The notes: generated by a model from the sequence alone, not told the origin. Numbered from the stretch's first letter, positions 46,267-56,790 are shown. The stretch is 64,000 nucleotides of DNA from Paenibacillus sp. MAHUQ-63 (GCF_028765165.1 NZ_JARADB010000008.1:124001-188000), one strand, 5' to 3'. Translations and numbers: made by a program.

Positions 46267-47190
46267 ATGCAAAAACCGATGCTTGATTCTATACATGAAA
46301 TGACGCATCTGGACCAACTCGAGGCTGAAGCGATTTATATTATAAGAGAAGTGGCGGCGGAATGTGAAAATCCCGTAATGCTGTATTCGATCGGAAAGGA
46401 TAGCTCCGTGATGCTGCATTTGGCGCTGAAGGCTTTCTATCCGGAGAAGCCGCCGTTTCCTTTCATGCACATTGATACAACGTGGAAGTTCAAAGAGATG
46501 ATCGAGTTCCGCGATCGCAAAGCGAAAGAGTTCGGGATCGAAATGATCGTTCACTCGAATCAAGAAGGTATTGAGCAGGGGATCAACCCATTCGATCATG
46601 GTGCCGCTTATACCGATATTATGAAAACTCAAGCGCTGAAACAGGGATTGGACAAATACGGATTCACAGCTGCGTTCGGGGGCGGAAGACGTGATGAGGA
46701 GAAGTCGCGTGCGAAAGAGCGGATTTTCTCGTTCCGGAATAAGAACCATGCCTGGGATCCGAAAAATCAACGCCCGGAAATGTGGAAGCTTTTCAACACT
46801 AGAATCAACAAAGGCGAAAGCATCCGCGTATTCCCAATCTCCAACTGGACGGAGAAGGATATCTGGCAATACATTCGCAGAGAAAATATTGATATTGTGC
46901 CTCTCTATTTTGCAAAGGAAAGACCCGTCATTGAACGCGATGGACATCTCATCCTGGTGGATGATGACCGGATGAAGCTCGAGCCGCATGAGAAAATTGA
47001 AATGAAGAAGATGCGGTTCCGCACCTTAGGCTGCTATCCTCTTACGGGCGGAGCCGAGTCGGAAGCGGATACGCTGGATACCATTATCGAAGAGACGCTT
47101 GGTGCGGTTTCATCCGAACGGACAACCCGGGTTATCGACCAAGAGGCGGCTGGAAGTATGGAAAGACGTAAACGGGAGGGCTATTTCTAA
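46267..47190 (+). CDS. cysD: Sulfate adenylyltransferase subunit 2
   Basis: This is a 307-aa protein. The ATG at 46267 has AAAGGAGG upstream. [16 protein letters not shown] is the PP-loop (SxGxDS), and [22 protein letters not shown] and [14 protein letters not shown] are diagnostic of CysD. With CysN it makes adenosine 5'-phosphosulfate (APS) from ATP and sulfate in the cytoplasm. The CysND form is the less common route in Bacillales, where a single-chain Sat is frequent. cysN starts one base after its stop. Confidence 0.95.
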   Translation: MQKPMLDSIHEMTHLDQLEAEAIYIIREVAAECENPVMLYSIGKDSSVMLHLALKAFYPEKPPFPFMHIDTTWKFKEMIEFRDRKAKEFGIEMIVHSNQEGIEQGINPFDHGAAYTDIMKTQALKQGLDKYGFTAAFGGGRRDEEKSRAKERIFSFRNKNHAWDPKNQRPEMWKLFNTRINKGESIRVFPISNWTEKDIWQYIRRENIDIVPLYFAKERPVIERDGHLILVDDDRMKLEPHEKIEMKKMRFRTLGCYPLTGGAESEADTLDTIIEETLGAVSSERTTRVIDQEAAGSMERRKREGYF

Positions 47191-47191
47191 G

Positions 47192-48931
47192 ATGAAAAGT
47201 CTGCTTAAATTTATCACTTGCGGAAGTGTAGACGACGGGAAGTCCACATTAATTGGACATATGCTTTATGATGCGAAGCTTTTGTTCGCTGACCAAGAGA
47301 AAGCGTTGGAGCTGGACAGCCGACTTGGCAGCCGCGGCGGCAAGATCGACTATTCGTTGCTTCTTGACGGATTGCTGGCCGAACGCGAACAGGGGATCAC
47401 GATTGATGTGGCCTACCGGTATTTTACGACGGATCACCGTTCGTTCATCGTAGCGGATACGCCGGGGCATGAAGAATATACACGGAACATGGCTGTTGGT
47501 GCATCCTTCGCGGATCTTGCCATCATTCTCGTGGACGCGACCAAAGGGATCATTACCCAAACCAAGCGCCATTCCCGGATTTGCGCACTCATGGGGATTA
47601 AACATATTGTATTAGCTGTGAATAAAATGGATTTGGTCGGTTTTGACCGGAAGAGATTTGAAGAGATCAGAGAGGATTTCTCCCGCATGACCGCTGAATT
47701 CAACTTTCAAACCATCCAAGTGATCCCTGTTTCTGCAACAGAAGGGGATAACATTACCAAAAAGTCGCCAAACACACCTTGGTATGAAGATCTTGCTTTG
47801 TTGCCGTATTTGGAACAGGTAGATGTTCATCAAACCGACGACACGAAACAATTCATGATGCCCATTCAGCGTGTATCCCGGCCGGACCATACGTTCCGCG
47901 GTTTCCAAGGCCAGATTGAGGCCGGAAGCATCGCAGTCGGCGATGAGCTGACGACGCTGCCAAGTCATGAGAAAGCGAAAGTGAAGCGGATTTTGGTGAC
48001 GGACCAAGATCGCGATGTGGCTTACGCCGGACAGCCTGTAACGATTCAATTGGATCGTGAAGTTGACGTATCGCGCGGCTGCGTCTTTACCAAAGACGAT
48101 AAAATCAAAGAGGCTGACAGTTTCACCGCCACGATTCTATGGATGGATGACTCCGTGCTGACGCCGGGCAAAAATTATTTGGTCAAAGTAGGAACGAAAG
48201 TTCTGCCTGGTACTGTAACGGCAATTACGCATAAAATCGATATTAATACTGGAAAGACAGTTCCAGCCGATCATATCGTCAAAAATGAAGTGGCAAAATG
48301 TGAATTTTCTTTATCGGACAACATTGTTATTGATTCTTTTGATCAATATAAAAGCATTGGCGGATTTATTCTGATCGATCGCGTAACGAATATGACCTCC
48401 GCTTGCGGTGTCATCGACGAAGCTCTTCAAGGCTCTGCCAACTTGGTAAGGCTGGAAGCGGAAGTGACGAGAGATGTTCGTGCTCAGCAAAAAGGGCAGA
48501 ATCCGTTAACGCTCTGGTTCACCGGTTCGGTTTCGGATAAATCGACCCTTGCGAAGGAAGTTGAAAAACGTTTGGTATCGACAGGCCACCATACCATGTT
48601 ACTCGAGAATGGCCGGGGAGAATCGTTGCAGCGGTTAGCAGAGGTTGCAAAATTGATGAATGATGCTGGACTTATTGCATTGGTATCGAATGATTCCCCT
48701 ACCGAAAACGACCGAGAAACCGCGCGCGACATCATTGGCAAAGAATATATTGAAGTTTATGTAAACAGACCGCTTGCAGGCAGCCCGGGCACAAATGAAA
48801 CGCCTGGGAACCCGGAAATCGAAGTCGATATAAGCAAGTTTTCAATCGAGGAAGCTGCAAATTATGTAGTGAAACGAATTATCAAATATTTAATCAATGA
48901 GAGCAGTCGTGGACAATTCCTTAATTTCTAA
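47192..48931 (+). CDS. cysN: Sulfate adenylyltransferase subunit 1 with degenerate APS-kinase-like tail
   Basis: This is a 579-aa protein. The ATG at 47192 has CGGGAGGG upstream. The EF-Tu-like GTPase has CGSVDDGKST, ADTPGHEEYTRNMA and VNKMDLVGF, then two beta-barrel domains to about residue 425. Residues about 430-579 resemble CysC (APS kinase), but the P-loop, normally GLSGSGKST, reads GSVSDKST, lacking the central glycines, and the domain is shortened. It likely cannot phosphorylate APS and may be structural. It is therefore a CysNC fusion with an inactive kinase half. Confidence 0.9.
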   Translation: MKSLLKFITCGSVDDGKSTLIGHMLYDAKLLFADQEKALELDSRLGSRGGKIDYSLLLDGLLAEREQGITIDVAYRYFTTDHRSFIVADTPGHEEYTRNMAVGASFADLAIILVDATKGIITQTKRHSRICALMGIKHIVLAVNKMDLVGFDRKRFEEIREDFSRMTAEFNFQTIQVIPVSATEGDNITKKSPNTPWYEDLALLPYLEQVDVHQTDDTKQFMMPIQRVSRPDHTFRGFQGQIEAGSIAVGDELTTLPSHEKAKVKRILVTDQDRDVAYAGQPVTIQLDREVDVSRGCVFTKDDKIKEADSFTATILWMDDSVLTPGKNYLVKVGTKVLPGTVTAITHKIDINTGKTVPADHIVKNEVAKCEFSLSDNIVIDSFDQYKSIGGFILIDRVTNMTSACGVIDEALQGSANLVRLEAEVTRDVRAQQKGQNPLTLWFTGSVSDKSTLAKEVEKRLVSTGHHTMLLENGRGESLQRLAEVAKLMNDAGLIALVSNDSPTENDRETARDIIGKEYIEVYVNRPLAGSPGTNETPGNPEIEVDISKFSIEEAANYVVKRIIKYLINESSRGQFLNF

Positions 48932-49114
48932 TGCGGCAAAGTGCTGAACGATGCGGGATTGATCGCTTTGGTGGTGTCCGGGTCCGATAATGACCGGGCT
49001 GCGGCGCAGGAGATCATTGGCAGCGCGTTTATCGATGTTGATTCCAGCAAGGGGTCCATTGAAGAAGCTGCGAATGATATTGTGAAGCGGGTTGTAAGGC
49101 ATTTAATCAATTAG
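48932..49114 (+). pseudogene. In-frame remnant copy of the CysC-like tail directly after the cysN stop
   Basis: Immediately after the cysN TAA the same frame gives 60 codons, with NDAGLIALVVSGSDNDRAAA and SIEEAANDIVKRVVRHLIN. These parallel the cysN C-terminus (NDAGLIALVSNDSPTENDRE; SIEEAANYVVKRIIKYLIN). It is a diverged second copy of the tail without its own start, probably left by recombination with a related gene or by an old duplication. Confidence 0.75.
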
Positions 49115-49155
49115 TAGAGAGTTTCTGGCACAACGGAATAGATCTTGCAGGAAAG

Positions 49156-49189
49156 TATCCCTACATCCTTGATGTAGGGATATTTTTTT
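49156..49189 (+). terminator. Terminator of the cysDN operon
   Basis: TATCCCTACATC pairs perfectly with GATGTAGGGATA over a 3-base loop, followed by seven T. The next 230 bases, to the start of the SLH gene, hold only an 8-bp hairpin at 49293-49313. Confidence 0.85.
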
Positions 49190-49427
49190 GTCTGATAATG
49201 GGGAACAAATTATTAAGTTTTGACAAAGTTAGAGGGGATTCGCTTCTTAAAACGAAATCATTAGGATTGGAAGAGCAGTTAATATTTGCATATCCCTGTG
49301 GATCACACAGGGACTGAATTTGAATGAAGAGGGGGATGTTTTCTCAGCAGCTTCATATACAGAAATTAATTTGTAGTATATTACTGACAAAAATGACTTT
49401 AGATCAATTAGGAGGATTGTGTCTTCC

Positions 49428-52400
49428 ATGCACACCAGAACATACAGGAAGTTATTAAATAAGAGAATATCTATAGTTTTGCTGGCTATATTTATGTTTC
49501 TCTCATCTTTCATTTTCCCAGGAATTAATGAAAACAAAGCATATGCAGGAAGTGAAACCCCTCCTTCCCTTACACTTGAAAATCCAATCAGGGAATGGGT
49601 TTTGGATGAAGCGAGAGGGTATATTTACGCTGTTTCCCCTAAAGCCAATACGCTGCTATTTATCCGAATGAGTGACCTTAAGATTGAAAAGTATTTAACT
49701 GTCGGTTCGGGACCTTCAGATTTAGTACAGGCTGGTGACAAGCTTTACGTTGCACTGTCTGGTTCCAATACCATTGCTATCGTGGATCTTGCGCAAAAGG
49801 CAGTTGTGGGATCGATTACAACCTCTATCAAGCCATACGAAATAGCCATGGATGGCAGCAAGTTGTTTTATGCAGAATATGACCAGTGGTGTAGAGTGGC
49901 GGCCTACGATATAGCAACACAATTAGAGTCTATGCTGGGTCCAGGAATTGCGAAAACTTTTTACAACCCCGATCTTGCTGTCGATGCGATGAACCATATT
50001 CTATTTATTGGCGAGTCGAGCATGAGCGGCTCCAATCTTTTTTCGTACAGCACGACGACCCTGCAGCCCATTGCGAAAACTAGTTATGATAACGGCTACG
50101 GCTTCAGTTATCCAGCCAGAAAGGTGCTTGTCGATGGGGGGCAAGTTTTCTATGCGCGCTATCGATTCAAAACCACAGACCTAGCATCCATTGAAGGGAG
50201 CTATAAGCATAATGTCATGCATATTGCAGGCGACAAAGTGTTTACTAGTGACTCAGGAAACTCTGGGGCAGCTGCGCCATCCCATAGCTACTTGTATGAG
50301 CGGGACGGATTTTCTCAAATTGCCGAGCTTCCTGTTGCAGCCAGAAATGTTGTAGTGGATAGTCAGAATCGCATTTATTCCTATACGGGGTCTGACGTTT
50401 GGAACTCGAATATCCCGAATGTTATTCAAATCATCCACGCAGATCCAACGACTCCGAAACCTCCGATATCGGATGGTCAGAAGGTTGTGCTTGATAAAAC
50501 AGTGACGGATGTCGTATATAGCAGCGATGGTGCGAATTTGTTTGCCATTTCGGCCGAAAACAATCAATTAATGCGAATACGAACAAGCGATATGACCGTT
50601 CAAGAAACCAGAACGATAGGCTCTCAACCGAATTCCATCTACATGGATCATAACCAACTATATATTAGCTTCGCATCGGCTAATAAAATTGCTAGAGTGG
50701 ATACACTTTCTGGAACCAGTGTCAGCGGATCTGTCTATTCTTGGGACATCGGCAGTTTTGTCAGTCAAGTTGTTTATGGCAATCAAAAGCTGTACTACAC
50801 CGCAAGCGATAGAACTTTTTCCGGGATTCGGGTTCTGGATACGGCTACTGGAACTAAGGCTACCTATGCTGCGAGTATTGATACTCCAGGACGAATGATT
50901 CTCAGTGCAGCTGATAATGCCTTATATTTCGGGAAAGCGAATGAGTACGCAGCAGGTCAGGTTTTTAAATTTAATCTAACCGACATGTCACAGCAGGTTG
51001 CTTCACCATTATTCGGTTACCCTGACTTTCCTAAAGGCAGTCTCACGCTGAGTGGAAACGACCTCTATTACGCAGGCTTTCTTTTGGATAAAAATACGCT
51101 GCTCCGTTCATGGAACGGCTATTCCGGAGCAGCTATTATTGCCGCTAACGGAGTCAACGTTTTTGCCAAAGATGCGGTCTGGAATCGGGATTCGTATGCT
51201 ATTCAATACCATCTATCATCCGTCGCGAAGATTGTATTACCTTTGCCAAACGGTGAAATTGTAGTGGTATCTGAAGACGGAAAAACCCTACAGATGTTCA
51301 CTAATATGCAGGCGCTTCGCGATCATGCACCGGAATTCAATCCTCCGGAGCTTAGAGTAACAGATGTAAGCTTTTACGATACTGAGTCGACTAAAGGAGT
51401 AATAGGAGGTACGGTTTCTTGGTACAGTATGCCGCCAGGCACCTCCATCATAACCGGCTATACGATTTATTTTCTGGATGAAAACTTGAATAAACTAGGA
51501 CCTCTGATTGGAGATGCTCCGTATGAATCATCTCGGTGGTATTATAACTATTCAATTCCCCAAACAAGCATTATGCCGGGAACGAAGTATATAGGCGTTT
51601 ATACAAAGAACGCTAACGGAGAAAGTTCTTCCGCTGCGACGGTTGAGCTTTCGGATTATGTCAATACGCCAGGTAGCGGAGGCGGAGGGAATTCACCCTC
51701 CTACTTTAACTATACACTTGAAGATCAGAATACCGTTCGTGGAAACATCCATCCGTTGGTCTCATGGTACACGCCAATTGAAATGAACTATACCGGTTAT
51801 CAAATATCATTTGCTGATGCTTCTGGAGCACAGCTCGGTGGTAATTACAGTGTTTCCAAGCATACATTGCCTGGTATAACTTATCGTGTTGATGTTGCCG
51901 AGAATATTGTGCCACAGGGGGCCGTTTATCTCGACTTAAGGCCGAAAGATCTGGTTGGGAATGTTGGAACTGAATTGTACCGGATGCAGATTTTTGATAA
52001 TACGATAAGTAGTCCGGTTATTGAAGGAACGAATACAGCGATTCCCGCCCCGGATCTTTTCATGGGTCCAAACTTGGATAGAGATGTATCTCAAGGAAGC
52101 ATTGGCGGTTCGTTCAGTTGGAGAGAAGCCTCCTCGGAAGGAGCGGCAACAAGCTATGTACTTTATTTCGTCGACGGGAACAATGTTAAACTGCAATCCA
52201 TTGCCGAAATAACTAGAAATAACCTTAATCGCCCCAATCAATGGGTGGGTTATCCGTCTTATGAAATTACACTGCCGCACGGGACTGCAATTCCAGCAGG
52301 TACTCAAAGGATCGGGATTTTCGGCAAAAATAGTCAAGGTGAGGGCAAGGACGGACTCTACTTCGGATTATGGGACAGTATCGACGCTGATCCAGGTAAT

Positions 52401-54521
52401 GATTACTTTGAGGACTTAGATGCTCGCGCTTCGGAAATTGATGGCGTATTGCACTGGATTCCTGTCTTCAATGAAAATATGGTAAGCAAATATGTGGTCA
52501 GCTTTGTGGATTTAAATCTAATGACTATCGGGCAGCCTATCGCTGAGGTGAACAAAGGGCAGCAGCGGTATAACCTCACTATTCAGGATATGCAAATTCC
52601 AGCGGGTGCTTGGGGCTTGATGGTAAAAGCGGTGAATCCGACAAATGAGGAGGTTTTATTGGGGTATTATAATCTGGTTGATAATATATCGAGTGAATCT
52701 GTTTCTACCTTGCCGACGGATAGCCAATCCCCTGCCATTAGTGTGAACCAACTGGATTATGATGGAGATGCAGGGGAAATAGGAGGGACTCTACTCTTTT
52801 ATTCTGGTAATAGCTTCTATTCTACAACTCGTTACGATATTTATTACGTCAACGATCAACTGCAAAAACTTAAAGCAATGGTTAGCATTCCAGGAGGCGG
52901 ATTTGGCATATATCAGGCTAGTATCCCTATGAATACCCAGATTCCATTAGGAGCAACGAAGATTGCAGTTTATGCCGTGTCTTCGACGGGAATGAGCACT
53001 CCTGTTACCACTAACATAATTGATCGGACGTACGGATTATCCTTGAATCCCGATCAAATTCAAATTACTAATAATAAAACCGGATCCTCTGATACGATTA
53101 CTGTATCGGGTCTGAATTACGGAGATATCGTAAGGGTGTATCGCGATTCCACGTCAGCCAACTCATACTTACGTCAAGAAGTTGCCCCGGATGCTGCTTC
53201 TTTGAGCTTTACCGTTCCTCAGCTAGGGTCCGGGGAGGGGAGTTTGTATTTCTCCGTGCAGCATGGCGGCGGCTATCCAAGTATGAAGATTGCAAAAACC
53301 TATACAGCTGAACCTGCCGCCCCTGGGGTCGGTGGAGCAGGCGGAGGCGGTGGTGGTGGCGGAGGAGGCGGAGGCGTAAGCTTGCCGACGCGTGACGCCA
53401 ACGGCAGAATGACTTATTCCTTCCAACCGGCTCATATAGATATGTTGATCGATCTCGCCAAAGAAGCCAAGAAGGAGCTTATCCTTGATGCTACGGCTAA
53501 ACAGCATCTTGATATTACTACCGTTAGCTTCGAGGGAGATATCGCTAAGATTGCGGCGAATAAGGGCAAGCCTATCATCATTAAAGCAAACGACGTGCAG
53601 TTCATATTCCCCGTTAATTCCTTAAGTGGGGCATACGAATTTGAAACTGTGAAGCTTACAATTGCTTCTGAAGACGTTCAGATCCTTGGAGACTTCGCAA
53701 CGGCATCCCCGATCCTGGAGCTTTCATTAGCTGAAAAAGATAAGGTCCTAACAACGTTTGAGACGCCTATTGAGGCAACTTTCCGCTACGATCCGTCAAA
53801 AGTAACGAACGATAAGAATTTGGGTGTGTATTGGTTGGATGAGACAACGAGCACCTGGACCTATATCGGGGGACGGATAAATGGCGACGGAACAATTACC
53901 GCGTCATTATCACACTTTTCGAAGTATGCCGTTTTGGAGAAGACGGCAGCAGCCGAGAAAACATTTGCGGATACCCAAGGGCACTGGGCTCAAAAAGACA
54001 TTGATCAGCTTGTCGGCAAAAAGATTATCGATGGTATGGACGAGCAATCCTTTCAACCGGACAGCAACATGACGAGAGCGCAGTTTGTTACCATCCTGCA
54101 GAAGGCACTTCACCTGTCCTCTCAAGCAGAATCAAAAGCTTTTGAAGACGTAGCTGTTGATTCATGGTATGTGGATGCTGTGAACGCCGCTTATGCTGCG
54201 AATATCGTAGGAGGGACAAGCGACAGCACCTTCTCTCCAGAGGCTTATGTAACGCGAGAGCAGCTGGCGGTTATGATGGTCAATGCGTATTTGAACGTTA
54301 CCGGTAAAAAACTGAGCGATATTGTTTCAGATCTACCGAATGATTATGCAGATGCAAGCAGCATAAGTGAGTGGGCTAAACAATACGTTGCAGCGGCTAC
54401 ATCACTTGGCTTGCTGAATGGTGTGGACAATACCCATTTTGCACCGTCTCAAAATAGCACAAGAGCTCAAGTGGTCACCGTTGTCGTACGTATGCTGAAG
54501 CAAATTAACGACATGAAATAA
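49428..54521 (+). CDS. Large secreted surface protein: beta-propeller, FN3-like repeats, three SLH domains
   Basis: This is a 1697-aa protein. The ATG at 49428 has AGGAGGA 11 bases upstream. The signal peptide ends near AYA-GS. Residues about 45-330 and 355-620 form two YVTN/NHL-like propeller regions. Five repeats of about 100 residues follow (each with a GG-x-SW-like strand and YxIYFxD, e.g. GGTVSWYSMP, GGSFSWREAS, GGTLLFYSGN). A near-pure glycine linker (about residue 1306-1320) leads to a region like those before SLH domains. Three SLH domains end the protein (FADTQGHWAQKDI, FEDVAVDSWYVDA, YADASSISEWAKQ). It anchors to pyruvylated wall polymer. Function unknown beyond surface display. Confidence 0.88.
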   Translation: MHTRTYRKLLNKRISIVLLAIFMFLSSFIFPGINENKAYAGSETPPSLTLENPIREWVLDEARGYIYAVSPKANTLLFIRMSDLKIEKYLTVGSGPSDLVQAGDKLYVALSGSNTIAIVDLAQKAVVGSITTSIKPYEIAMDGSKLFYAEYDQWCRVAAYDIATQLESMLGPGIAKTFYNPDLAVDAMNHILFIGESSMSGSNLFSYSTTTLQPIAKTSYDNGYGFSYPARKVLVDGGQVFYARYRFKTTDLASIEGSYKHNVMHIAGDKVFTSDSGNSGAAAPSHSYLYERDGFSQIAELPVAARNVVVDSQNRIYSYTGSDVWNSNIPNVIQIIHADPTTPKPPISDGQKVVLDKTVTDVVYSSDGANLFAISAENNQLMRIRTSDMTVQETRTIGSQPNSIYMDHNQLYISFASANKIARVDTLSGTSVSGSVYSWDIGSFVSQVVYGNQKLYYTASDRTFSGIRVLDTATGTKATYAASIDTPGRMILSAADNALYFGKANEYAAGQVFKFNLTDMSQQVASPLFGYPDFPKGSLTLSGNDLYYAGFLLDKNTLLRSWNGYSGAAIIAANGVNVFAKDAVWNRDSYAIQYHLSSVAKIVLPLPNGEIVVVSEDGKTLQMFTNMQALRDHAPEFNPPELRVTDVSFYDTESTKGVIGGTVSWYSMPPGTSIITGYTIYFLDENLNKLGPLIGDAPYESSRWYYNYSIPQTSIMPGTKYIGVYTKNANGESSSAATVELSDYVNTPGSGGGGNSPSYFNYTLEDQNTVRGNIHPLVSWYTPIEMNYTGYQISFADASGAQLGGNYSVSKHTLPGITYRVDVAENIVPQGAVYLDLRPKDLVGNVGTELYRMQIFDNTISSPVIEGTNTAIPAPDLFMGPNLDRDVSQGSIGGSFSWREASSEGAATSYVLYFVDGNNVKLQSIAEITRNNLNRPNQWVGYPSYEITLPHGTAIPAGTQRIGIFGKNSQGEGKDGLYFGLWDSIDADPGNDYFEDLDARASEIDGVLHWIPVFNENMVSKYVVSFVDLNLMTIGQPIAEVNKGQQRYNLTIQDMQIPAGAWGLMVKAVNPTNEEVLLGYYNLVDNISSESVSTLPTDSQSPAISVNQLDYDGDAGEIGGTLLFYSGNSFYSTTRYDIYYVNDQLQKLKAMVSIPGGGFGIYQASIPMNTQIPLGATKIAVYAVSSTGMSTPVTTNIIDRTYGLSLNPDQIQITNNKTGSSDTITVSGLNYGDIVRVYRDSTSANSYLRQEVAPDAASLSFTVPQLGSGEGSLYFSVQHGGGYPSMKIAKTYTAEPAAPGVGGAGGGGGGGGGGGGVSLPTRDANGRMTYSFQPAHIDMLIDLAKEAKKELILDATAKQHLDITTVSFEGDIAKIAANKGKPIIIKANDVQFIFPVNSLSGAYEFETVKLTIASEDVQILGDFATASPILELSLAEKDKVLTTFETPIEATFRYDPSKVTNDKNLGVYWLDETTSTWTYIGGRINGDGTITASLSHFSKYAVLEKTAAAEKTFADTQGHWAQKDIDQLVGKKIIDGMDEQSFQPDSNMTRAQFVTILQKALHLSSQAESKAFEDVAVDSWYVDAVNAAYAANIVGGTSDSTFSPEAYVTREQLAVMMVNAYLNVTGKKLSDIVSDLPNDYADASSISEWAKQYVAAATSLGLLNGVDNTHFAPSQNSTRAQVVTVVVRMLKQINDMK

Positions 54522-54531
54522 GCTTAATGCC

Positions 54532-54565
54532 AAAAAACTCTACATCGTTGATGTAGAGTTTTTTG
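54532..54565. terminator. Perfect-hairpin terminator between SLH gene and WYL genes
   Basis: A perfect 15-bp stem (AAAAAACTCTACATC with GATGTAGAGTTTTTT) and 3-base loop serves the two convergent transcripts. Its core CTACATC/GATGTAG also forms the terminator at 49156. Confidence 0.9.
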
Positions 54566-54579
54566 ATGTTCATTTCTCC

Positions 54580-55410
54580 TTACCCCAGCAGTTCTTCCTC
54601 ATCCTCCCCCGCAACAACCCCATATCGCTCCAAAGCCTTCCCCGATGACTCCAGCATCCGCCTTTTCAAATAATCGCCCTCCGCCACCCGGACGCGTTTC
54701 CCCAGGAAGCGAATTTTGGAGAGCAAATACTCCATTTCATCCCCAAGCAGCGTGATTCTGACCCGATAGGTGTCGTTCGCCGCATCGTACTCTACGTCTT
54801 TCTCGAAGCTGGAGAAGGCGTACAGGATGCGGGACAGCTCCGGATTATAGAGGCGGACGATCTCGATAAGCACTTCGCTTTTGCGGGAATCGAGTGTTCT
54901 CCCGATTTGGTTCCGTATACGCTCTACTGACGACGGTTCGATGGACTCTTCCGTGAGCGCTTGGATTTTGTTCAGTCGGGTGCTCATGAAGGCGTGATGC
55001 CGCGTGTGATACCAGAGCAGATACCATTCTCTTTTGACCATGGAGTACTCCAGCTTGTAGGGAACGCCGGAATGATCCGTGTTCACGCGGCCACCCTTAA
55101 TTTCGTAGGTCAGGCGGATGCCTGTCTTGTTCATGATGTGCCGGCGCAAGGTTCGCAGGAGCGGGTGGTAGACCTGCTTCTCCGACATGCGGGCTTTCTC
55201 CACCAAGTGGCGGGAGGTATCCATGACGGGATCCGGCTCGAGGATGGAGCGCAGCTTATCCAGCGTACCCGCCGTGAAGGCATCGGCTGCCGCCGGCTGT
55301 TCGAGCATCGTCTTCAGCCAAGCACGTTCGTGCGAGGTGACCATGAAGGTGCCGGAGTCCTCCAACCGGGAGATGATCTGGTGGTTAAAAATTTTCTCAA
55401 ACAGATTCAT
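54580..55410 (-). CDS. WYL-domain protein without HTH
   Basis: This is a 276-aa protein. The minus-strand ATG at 55410 has GAAGGAGAT upstream and overlaps the end of the other WYL gene by 14 bases. VKREWYLLWYHTRHHAFMS is the WYL strand, followed by the WCX-type C-terminal region (VRITLLGDEMEYLLSKIRFLG, then ALERYG). No helix-turn-helix is visible, so it probably acts with its partner. WYL domains sense nucleic-acid ligands in several defence and repair systems. Confidence 0.8.
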   Translation of the reverse strand: MNLFEKIFNHQIISRLEDSGTFMVTSHERAWLKTMLEQPAAADAFTAGTLDKLRSILEPDPVMDTSRHLVEKARMSEKQVYHPLLRTLRRHIMNKTGIRLTYEIKGGRVNTDHSGVPYKLEYSMVKREWYLLWYHTRHHAFMSTRLNKIQALTEESIEPSSVERIRNQIGRTLDSRKSEVLIEIVRLYNPELSRILYAFSSFEKDVEYDAANDTYRVRITLLGDEMEYLLSKIRFLGKRVRVAEGDYLKRRMLESSGKALERYGVVAGEDEEELLG

Positions 55411-56707
55411 AGTAAGACTGAATCTCCTTCCATTCGGCAATCATTTCCCGCCGCAGCCGGCTGGGCTCCAAGATCTCGCAGCTAGAGCCGAAGCTGCGCA
55501 GCCAGGGCTTGATTTCGGTCGTGCCGTTGACTTGGATTTCATATACGAATGATTCCTCATCTTCATCCACAATCTCTCCCCATTGCCCCTGCAGCAGGAC
55601 GCGCTCTTTGACGAAGTTCGGCTCCGAGCCTTCCGGATGATAGAATCGGGCGCGCACGGTCACGGGTAAGCCGGTATCGATGAGCCAGCTGTATTTTATT
55701 TTCTCCGCAAGCTCGTTCTTCTTGTCCTCATGCCAAGCCTCATCCACGGTTTCATCCTCTTCGATTTGGGTGATGCCTTCCATGCGGTATTTGCGAAGGC
55801 CCTCTCTGCCGTGAGCGAGCAGATACCATCTGCCATATTGATGATCGTACACAATCTTAAGCGGAAGCGTCCTCTCGGCTTTGCCCTCCGTGTCCCGTGC
55901 GAAGAGGGGATTGGTGTTCTTGGAAGCGTAGCTTTTCTCAGACTTCGGCGAGAAATATAGGAAACGGACCTTGCGCCGGTGCCGGATGGCATGAAGGAGC
56001 GTAAACAGATGCGCCTCATCCAGGATTCGGGAGTGATAATGATACTTATATAGAAATGGTTCGAGCGTATCCTGCCGGGCTGGGTTGCGCAGCAGATGCT
56101 TCTTGAGGCCGTCGCGCAGCAGATAGCCCTGGACCGAAGGGACCTGCGTGTTCGCCATCACATCCACGAAATCGTAAAGATCGATTAGCTCCTCATCCGA
56201 TAAGCTTCGAACCAGATCATTTTGAATCCGGTATTGGTAGGGGCGGGGGCCTGGTTCTCTCCGAATGACGCCAACCTCCTCCAAGTATTTGAGGTCGGAG
56301 CGTATGGTTTTCTCGTCGGGCATCGGAAGATCGGAGGGGAGGCTGCTGCAGCACGTATCCAAAAGTTCCATCGTGGTCATAGGCTGATCGTTCATCGCGG
56401 CCATGAGCAGCGAGATGCGCTGGCTTTCGGATTCCTTGACGGATTTGGCGCGGAACAGGAACAAGAGCAGAGGATCGGTGGAGTCATAGTAGCTGAACCG
56501 AATCGTTTGGGCTAATTCCCGGCTTTGTTCCTTGGGCAAATGCTGGTGCATGGAGCTCACGACTTCTTTGAGCCGGCGGATCGTTTTATCGAAGGTATGG
56601 ACGGAAATGCCGAGCCGCTCCGCGAACTGCTGCCTGCTGAACGCCCCGCTGGTAAGCACGAGCATCCGCAGGAACTGAATTTCTTTATCAAAGCTCTCTT
56701 TGGCCAC
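55397..56707 (-). CDS. HTH-WYL transcription regulator of the RNA-repair locus
   Basis: This is a 436-aa protein. GTG at 56707 is chosen because GGAGGATC lies 6-7 bases before it; an upstream ATG at 56734 lacks a site. The N-terminus has a helix-turn-helix (FSRQQFAERLGISVHTFDKT), a second wHTH-like part (DEKTIRSDLKYLEEVGVI), then a WYL domain (YGRWYLLAHGREGLRKYRME) and WCX. It is transcribed away from the slipin-rtcB genes across a 650-base region with an inverted repeat and a tRNA-like element. It probably senses RNA damage products and controls both directions. Confidence 0.85.
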   Translation of the reverse strand: MAKESFDKEIQFLRMLVLTSGAFSRQQFAERLGISVHTFDKTIRRLKEVVSSMHQHLPKEQSRELAQTIRFSYYDSTDPLLLFLFRAKSVKESESQRISLLMAAMNDQPMTTMELLDTCCSSLPSDLPMPDEKTIRSDLKYLEEVGVIRREPGPRPYQYRIQNDLVRSLSDEELIDLYDFVDVMANTQVPSVQGYLLRDGLKKHLLRNPARQDTLEPFLYKYHYHSRILDEAHLFTLLHAIRHRRKVRFLYFSPKSEKSYASKNTNPLFARDTEGKAERTLPLKIVYDHQYGRWYLLAHGREGLRKYRMEGITQIEEDETVDEAWHEDKKNELAEKIKYSWLIDTGLPVTVRARFYHPEGSEPNFVKERVLLQGQWGEIVDEDEESFVYEIQVNGTTEIKPWLRSFGSSCEILEPSRLRREMIAEWKEIQSYYESV

Positions 56708-56790
56708 GAGGGATCCTCCGTTCAAAAGTAACATGTTCTTCCATTGTAACAGGGGATGGATTTGGGTGGAATGGAAAAGTTTATGCGGCG

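Noticed and set aside
49293-49313. 8-bp hairpin before the SLH gene as a riboswitch or terminator
   Set aside because: No T-run and no recognised aptamer core; kept only as a note.
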